Origin: Streptosporangiaceae bacterium
GTDB taxonomy: Bacteria; Actinomycetota; Actinomycetes; Streptosporangiales; Streptosporangiaceae
Assembly: GCA_030052355.1 (NCBI GenBank)
Contig: JASIGS010000610.1
Location: 1-5,205, forward strand
Direction of reading: 5' to 3'
DNA: 5,205 nucleotides
The position numbers and the translations under genes are program-made. Under the pieces are notes generated by a model. It made no database searches. It had not been told where the DNA came from and was given only the letters and a program-made list of their open reading frames with translations. Below are positions 1 to 5,205 of the stretch, in pieces. Every line of letters begins with the position of its first letter. Position 1 is the first letter of the stretch.

Positions 1-291
1 GGGGAGGTCGAAGGCAACGAGACGGTTTCGTTCTCCGTTGACGGCACCGCTTACGAGATCGACGTATGTTCGGCGCACGCCAAGGAAGTTCACGATGTCT
101 TCGGCGGATACATGGAGCATGCGAGGCGGGTCGCAGGTGGTGCACGTCGCCGCACTGGTAAGGCACGTAGCGGTCCCGGCCGCGAGCGGAGCTCGGAAAT
201 TCGTCAGTGGGCGCGCGAACGCGGTGACAAGGTAAGCGAGCGCGGTCGCATTCCGGCGTCCATCATTCAGGCATACGACGCCAGCCACTAG
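1..291 (+). CDS. lsr2: Nucleoid-associated protein Lsr2, 3' part (N-terminus outside window)
   Basis: Reading frame 1 gives 96 residues ending at TAG 289-291. It is recognisable as Lsr2, a small DNA-bridging protein that coats AT-rich, often foreign, DNA and silences it (an H-NS analogue). Residues 7-22 (ETVSFSVDGTAYEIDV) are the beta-strand part of the N-terminal oligomerisation domain. A basic linker (about 48-63) follows, then the C-terminal DNA-binding domain with EIRQWARERG (66-75) and the AT-hook-like RGR at 81-83 in SERGRIP, which enters the minor groove. By alignment from memory with M. tuberculosis Lsr2 (112 aa), about 13 residues are missing at the left edge, so the full protein would be near 109 aa. 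The first domain is rather divergent (VCSAHAKEVHDVFGGY where others have a DLS-x-x-NA-type stretch), but the DNA-contacting motif is intact. It lies just upstream of clpC, as in mycobacteria and streptomycetes, but a 645-bp gap with hairpins argues for separate transcription. Confidence 0.95.
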   Translation, partial: GEVEGNETVSFSVDGTAYEIDVCSAHAKEVHDVFGGYMEHARRVAGGARRRTGKARSGPGRERSSEIRQWARERGDKVSERGRIPASIIQAYDASH

Positions 292-300
292 CTGCCGAAA

Positions 301-329
301 CGCTGGCGGCCGGGAATTTCCCGGCAGCG
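301..329 (+). terminator. Hairpin 10 nt after lsr2, candidate terminator
   Basis: GCCGGG (309-314) pairs with CCCGGC (320-325) around an AATTT loop. The stem extends through CGCT (301-304) with AGCG (326-329), leaving a 4-nt bulge (305-308), so about 10 bp in total. No U-tract follows, as is common for actinobacterial terminators. It is probably the first of two tandem hairpins ending lsr2 transcription; the role is inferred from position and folding only. Confidence 0.5.
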
Positions 330-348
330 TACGGCACGCGGCGGTGAG

Positions 349-374
349 TGCGGCCAGCCGGCAGGCTGGCCGCA
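349..374 (+). terminator. Perfect 11-bp hairpin, candidate lsr2 terminator
   Basis: TGCGGCCAGCC (349-359) is the exact reverse complement of GGCTGGCCGCA (364-374), with a GGCA loop. It lies 57 nt after the lsr2 stop. The stem is long, GC-rich and mismatch-free. The downstream sequence (TAAGCCGCTG) has no U-run, so it would be an L-shaped actinobacterial-type terminator. It is the stronger of the two hairpins after lsr2. Confidence 0.6.
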
Positions 375-714
375 TAAGCCGCTGATGCCTAATCCGCCAG
401 CCATCGGCGCTCAGTTTGCCTTCGGCCGGACCCGGCCAGCATGCGGCTTTAGCCACCACACACCTTGGGAGCACCAGCGCTCTTCGGCGCTGGCTGCAAA
501 TGACCGGCATGCACGCCCGCGAGATTCCGGGTTTCTTCTGGCTTCAGGTTGACTGCGAGATATTTGAAGTAATGCGGCTTTTGCGTAAAACGCACAAGCT
601 GACGGTGGTTCACCCGTGCCCGCGACCCTTCTCGCCCCGGCCACCTGGGCCCCGCGTCCGTGGAAGGCGTAATGCGGCGAGCATGGTCGCAGCTGACGTC
701 CGCCGCGGCCAGGC
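375..714. other. Intergenic region without a recognisable gene
   Basis: About 340 bases between the lsr2 hairpins and the clpC control region. Open frames exist on both strands, but none has a start with a ribosome binding site, a recognisable domain or coherent codon use, so I call no gene. Small hairpins can be drawn at 424-437 (GGCCGG/CCGGCC), 474-493 (CCAGCGC/GCGCTGG, loop TCTTCG) and 582-594 (TGCGT/ACGCA). The stretch around 540-595 is clearly less GC-rich than its surroundings. The ten-mer ATGCGGCTTT occurs at 441-450 and 572-581. No tRNA or riboswitch core was recognised. Confidence 0.5.
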
Positions 715-732
715 CGTTCGCTCCTGGCGAAG
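715..732 (+). promoter_or_regulatory. ClgR-type operator 1 upstream of clpC
   Basis: GTTCGCTCCTGGCGAAG (716-732) contains the perfect inverted repeat TTCGC-N5-GCGAA (717-721 and 727-731). It fits the Streptomyces ClgR box GTTCGC-N5-GCG. It also fits the degenerate Corynebacterium motif (core CGCYNANRGCG) at all core positions except the central A. ClgR is a Cro/C1-type activator of clp genes, which supports the assignment given the clpC gene downstream. It is the upstream member of a pair. Confidence 0.65.
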
Positions 733-745
733 CCGGGCAAACCGG

Positions 746-763
746 CTTTCGCTTGCGGCGTAG
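746..763 (+). promoter_or_regulatory. ClgR-type operator 2 upstream of clpC
   Basis: CTTTCGCTTGCGGCGTAG has the same CGC-N5-GCG core (750-752 and 758-760) with flanking T/A bases (TTCGC against GCGTA, 4 of 5 symmetric). It sits exactly 31 bp, about three helical turns, downstream of operator 1 and ends 2 bp before the -35 element of the predicted promoter. That is a fitting place for an activator that contacts RNA polymerase. It is weaker in symmetry than operator 1. Confidence 0.55.
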
Positions 764-765
764 CT

Positions 766-792
766 GGGAACACTCCCTTTTCAGCCTAGGTT
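766..792 (+). promoter_or_regulatory. SigR/SigH-type (ECF) promoter of clpC
   Basis: GGGAAC at 766-771 and GTT at 790-792 are separated by exactly 18 bases. This is the arrangement of promoters read by the thiol-stress sigma factors SigR (Streptomyces) and SigH (Mycobacterium), GGGAAT/C-N18-GTT. Transcription would start near 798-800, giving a leader of about 137 nt. The clp/ClgR system is linked to this sigma factor in Streptomyces and Mycobacterium, and two ClgR-type boxes lie directly upstream. The overlapping TAGGTT (787-792) could also serve as a -10 for a housekeeping sigma factor, but no good -35 accompanies it. Confidence 0.6.
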
Positions 793-811
793 GAATGGGA
801 TGAACGTCCAG

Positions 812-867
812 GTGCTGGGAACGTCTCGGACAGTGCGCATGTCGCACGTCATGGCGTTGCCCAGCAC
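812..867 (+). promoter_or_regulatory. Structured 5' leader of clpC mRNA
   Basis: The outer stem GTGCTGGG (812-819) + AACG (820-823) pairs with CGTT (855-858) + CCCAGCAC (860-867), 12 bp with G859 bulged. The inner stem GAC (829-831) + GTGCG (833-837) pairs with CGCAC (843-847) + GTC (848-850), 8 bp with A832 bulged and loop CATGT. The internal loop is 824-828 against 851-854. The element starts about 12 nt after the predicted start of transcription and ends 57 nt before the ribosome binding site. It matches no riboswitch or thermometer family that I know; the function is unknown. Confidence 0.45.
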
Positions 868-924
868 GCGGGCTAACATGCGGAAGGGAAGGGCAGATTT
901 CGGAGCCTGCACCGACCGCTCTGT

Positions 925-930
925 GAGGAG
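925..930 (+). promoter_or_regulatory. Ribosome binding site of clpC
   Basis: GAGGAG, six bases before the ATG at 937, is a near-ideal Shine-Dalgarno sequence. It fixes the clpC start, which also gives the family N-terminus [10 protein letters not shown]. Confidence 0.9.
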
Positions 931-936
931 CGACAG

Positions 937-3480
<2,544 letters not shown>

Positions 3481-3485
3481 CTGGC

Positions 3486-4367
3486 TTAGGACGGCTCGCC
3501 CGGCAAGCCGAGCGAGCCATCCGGGTGCCGGTGCACTAGTCCGTCTGCGATCAGGGCAGCGAGCGCGCGCGCTCGCTGCCCTGAGTCGTCCCAGGCCGCG
3601 GCCAGCGTCTCCGCGCCGACCGCACCGCTCGCGTGCCGCAGTACGGCCAGCAGGCTGCCGCGGCACTGCCGGTCGCTGCCGGCGTAGGCCGGCGCGATCC
3701 GGCGTTGCTGCTGCGGCGGTGGGCAACCGCGCTTCAGCCACTCGCACTGCGCGGCTATGGGGCACTCGCCACAACGGGGGCGCGCTGCCGTGCACACCAG
3801 AGCGCCGAGCTCCATCATGCCGACGGACCACCGCGCGGCCTCGCGCCCGTCGTCGGGCAGCAGCGACTCCGCCAGGCGCAGCTCGGCCGCCGACTGGGCA
3901 GGTCCCGGCAGGAACTCGCCTCGCACCAGGCGGGCGAGCACCCGCCGTACGTTGGTGTCGAGCACCGCGTGCCGCTGGCCGAAGGCGAAGCTGGCGACTG
4001 CGGCGGCGGTGTACGCGCCGACTCCCGGCAGGTTGCGCAGCTGTTCGGCCGACTCGGGCACCTGGCCGCCGTGGCGGCTGGCGATGAGCTGTGCACTCGC
4101 GTGCAGCCGGACAGCGCGACGCGGATAGCCGAGCCGGTCCCACTGCCGCACGGCGTCGGCCGGGCTGGCACCGGCCAGGCGGGCGGGCGCCGGCCAGCGA
4201 GCCAGCCAGGCCGCGTGCGCCGGCAGCACCCTGCTCACCGGGGTCTGCTGGAGCATGACCTCGCTGACCAGGATCGACCACGGTGTGGCCTCCGGGCGCC
4301 GCCACGGCAGGTCCCTGGCACAATCGGCGTACCAGCGGGCAACGGGGGCGGCAAAGCCTGAGGTCAT
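3486..4367 (-). CDS. mutY: A/G-specific adenine DNA glycosylase MutY
   Basis: MutY removes adenine mispaired with 8-oxoguanine in base-excision repair. From the ATG at 4367 it is 293 aa; an in-frame GTG at 4397 would add ten residues. I prefer 4367 because MTSGFAAPVARWYADCARDLPWRRP is a normal family start, but neither start has a good ribosome binding site. Numbering from 4397: LVSEVMLQQT holds the catalytic glutamate (E46), the helix-hairpin-helix is LPGVGAYTAAAV (123-134), and VLDTNVRRVLAR holds the catalytic aspartate (D147). The iron-sulfur ligands are C202-X6-C209-X2-C212-X5-C218. After about 225 there is no NUDIX-like 8-oxoG recognition domain. Instead there is a short helical segment (YAGSDRQCRGSLLAVL ... 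LIADGLV ... GLPGEPS) like that of mycobacterial MutY (about 304 aa). The gene is convergent with clpC (5 bp apart), and its last 100 bases contain two large inverted repeats. It ends in TAA at 3486-3488. Confidence 0.97.
   Translation of the reverse strand: MTSGFAAPVARWYADCARDLPWRRPEATPWSILVSEVMLQQTPVSRVLPAHAAWLARWPAPARLAGASPADAVRQWDRLGYPRRAVRLHASAQLIASRHGGQVPESAEQLRNLPGVGAYTAAAVASFAFGQRHAVLDTNVRRVLARLVRGEFLPGPAQSAAELRLAESLLPDDGREAARWSVGMMELGALVCTAARPRCGECPIAAQCEWLKRGCPPPQQQRRIAPAYAGSDRQCRGSLLAVLRHASGAVGAETLAAAWDDSGQRARALAALIADGLVHRHPDGSLGLPGEPS
3493..3518 (+). terminator. Hairpin 12 nt after clpC stop, candidate terminator inside mutY 3' end
   Basis: GGCTCGC (3493-3499) is the exact complement of GCGAGCC (3512-3518). 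Inside, CGG (3501-3503) pairs with CCG (3508-3510) around CAAG, after one C/A mismatch. It begins 12 nt after the clpC stop and overlaps the last codons of mutY on the other strand. No U-tract follows. The position suits a clpC terminator sharing space with the mutY coding end. Confidence 0.5.
3551..3584. repeat. Perfect 34-bp palindrome inside mutY
   Basis: TCAGGGCAGCGAGCGCG (3551-3567) is followed immediately by its exact reverse complement (3568-3584), with no spacer or mismatch. As RNA it would form a stem of about 15 bp with a 4-nt loop on either strand. It begins 70 nt after the clpC stop and lies 63-98 nt before the mutY stop, where it encodes the conserved-looking segment GQRARALAAL. 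It may act as a second, bidirectional terminator or RNA-stabilising structure; neither strand has a U-tract beyond it. Confidence 0.9.
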
Positions 4368-4418
4368 GAATCCCGATGGTGCCACGCCGCCACGCACGCT
4401 GCGATGACGCCCTGCTCC

Positions 4419-4448
4419 AAGCTAGATCGCAGTGCAACGGCGGGTCGG
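4419..4448 (-). promoter_or_regulatory. Possible mutY promoter (weak)
   Basis: On the minus strand, TAGCTT (4424-4419) fits a TANNNT -10 element, and CCGACC (4448-4443) 18 bp upstream keeps three of six bases of a -35. Transcription would start near 4412, upstream of both possible mutY starts. The match is weak, and the support is mainly its position in the divergent gap. Confidence 0.25.
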
Positions 4449-4472
4449 ACGGCCCTGGGCCTTTGGATCTTG

Positions 4473-4478
4473 CATACT
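4473..4478 (+). promoter_or_regulatory. Possible -10 element of a leaderless transcript
   Basis: CATACT ends 7 bases before the ATG at 4486. If this is the -10, transcription would start at or next to the ATG, giving a leaderless mRNA. That would explain why no Shine-Dalgarno sequence precedes the gene. No convincing -35 is visible 17-18 bp upstream. Confidence 0.35.
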
Positions 4479-4485
4479 CAGGCGC

Positions 4486-5205
4486 ATGGGGCTGAACTCG
4501 GTTCGACAGTCGACGCCCCGGCTGCCCGCGGTGACCTACTGGCGGCGCCGGTTCATCGCGTTGGTCGTCGGCATGGCTGTTCTCGCCCTCCTCGCCTGGG
4601 CGTTCTCCGGCGCGCTCGGCTCGAGCCGCGCGGCCGGCGACTCCCTGCCACGCAAGCCGACTCACCACGCGGTGGCCGGTGCCCGGACGCCGTCGCCATC
4701 CGCCACGCCGACCAGCACTCCCACGAAGCAGACGACCAAGCCTGCGAGCCGCAAGCCGGACACGCACAAGTCACCCAAGCCAACACCGAGTGCGACGCAC
4801 GCGAGCCAGCACCCTGTCGTGCACAAGAAGACCACGGCGAAGGGCGGGCTCCGGCCATGCCCGGCCGGCGACGTGGTACTGAGCCTGTTCTCCAGCCAGG
4901 GCAGTTACGCGACGGGCCAGACGCCGCAATTCCAGATCGACGTGGTCTCCACGGCTGCCGATTCCTGCACCTTCGACATCGGGGCCAGGCACGTGGTGCT
5001 GCAGATCTCGCAGGGCAAGAACCTCGTGTGGACGTCGGCGCAGTGTGCCGAGGGCACGGCTTCGCTCATCGTGACCCTGCACCGTGGTGTGCCCACGATC
5101 GTGCCCATGACCTGGGACGGCCGGCGTTCCTCCGCGGGCTGCCCGGTGCCCGGCGCTGCGGCGAAAAAGGGAAGCTACACCGCTCAGGCCGTCGACGGGT
5201 CACTA
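4486..5205 (+). CDS. Membrane-anchored or secreted protein of unknown function, 5' part (runs off right edge)
   Basis: The frame from ATG 4486 stays open for 240 codons to the window end. Residues 1-22 are a short cytoplasmic part ending in RRR (20-22). Residues 23-44 (FIALVVGMAVLALLAWAFSGAL) form one membrane segment, either signal anchor or uncleaved signal peptide. Residues 55-122 are a Pro/Thr/Ser/Lys-rich linker typical of actinobacterial surface proteins. From C125 comes a compact domain with four cysteines (125, 161, 187, 219), probably two disulfides outside the cell. The pattern GSYATGQTPQFQIDVVSTA ... LVWTSAQC ... PMTWDG ... KKGSYTAQAV suggests a beta-sandwich. The spacing of VWTSA, TWDG and GxYT resembles BsuPI-type (intracellular proteinase inhibitor-like) domains, but this is only a guess. 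It is divergent from mutY with 118 bp between them. The domain seems nearly complete, so little is probably missing at the right edge. Confidence 0.75.
   Translation, partial: MGLNSVRQSTPRLPAVTYWRRRFIALVVGMAVLALLAWAFSGALGSSRAAGDSLPRKPTHHAVAGARTPSPSATPTSTPTKQTTKPASRKPDTHKSPKPTPSATHASQHPVVHKKTTAKGGLRPCPAGDVVLSLFSSQGSYATGQTPQFQIDVVSTAADSCTFDIGARHVVLQISQGKNLVWTSAQCAEGTASLIVTLHRGVPTIVPMTWDGRRSSAGCPVPGAAAKKGSYTAQAVDGSL

Noticed and set aside
441..581. Ten-mer ATGCGGCTTT twice (441, 572) and GTAATGCGGC twice (569, 669)
   Set aside because: Too short and irregularly placed to claim a repeat family; could be chance in a 645-bp gap.
411..773. Overlapping open frames on both strands in the lsr2-clpC gap (115-132 codons)
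   Set aside because: No ribosome binding site, no recognisable domain, mixed codon use, and one starts at TTG. The minus-strand frames run across the clpC promoter elements.
874..879. TAACAT as a -10 element 57 bp before the clpC ATG
   Set aside because: No acceptable -35 at 16-19 bp spacing; the nearest TTG (TTGCCC at 857) is only 11 bp away. The upstream GGGAAC-N18-GTT is much more complete.
4451..4461. Small palindrome GGCCCTGGGCC in the mutY/surface protein gap
   Set aside because: Only five bases per arm around one base, expected by chance at this GC content.

Overview
The window is chromosomal DNA of a high-GC actinobacterium. The evidence is the order lsr2-clpC (Lsr2 is an actinobacterial nucleoid protein), a ClpC very close to the mycobacterial/streptomycete ClpC1 type, a MutY with the actinobacterial rather than the NUDIX C-terminus, and strong G/C preference at third codon positions. 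I cannot name the genus.

Layout: 1-291 is the 3' end of lsr2 (+), whose first roughly 13 codons lie upstream of the window. It is followed by two GC-rich hairpins (301-329 and 349-374) that look like terminators without a U-tract. 375-714 has no convincing gene. 715-936 is the control region of clpC. It holds two ClgR-type operators 31 bp apart, then an extracytoplasmic-function promoter of the SigR/SigH type (GGGAAC-N18-GTT), then a strongly folded leader (812-867) and a good ribosome binding site. 937-3480 is the complete clpC (+), 847 aa. 3486-4367 is mutY (-), convergent with clpC and only 5 bp from it. The 3' part of mutY carries two strong hairpins, one of them a perfect 34-bp palindrome, just past the clpC stop. 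4368-4485 is a divergent promoter region. 4486-5205 is the start of an unrecognised membrane-anchored or secreted protein (+) that runs off the right edge.

Functionally this is a housekeeping and stress region. It contains a xenogeneic silencer (Lsr2), the unfoldase of the ClpCP protease, and an adenine glycosylase that repairs oxidised-G:A mispairs. The clpC control region suggests combined control by ClgR (protein-damage response) and a thiol-oxidative/heat-stress sigma factor, matching what is known for clp genes in Streptomyces, Corynebacterium and Mycobacterium. I saw no mobile element, CRISPR array, tRNA or rRNA. The most unusual items are regulatory or structural: the 34-bp palindrome inside mutY, the ClgR-pair plus SigR-type promoter, and the structured clpC leader.
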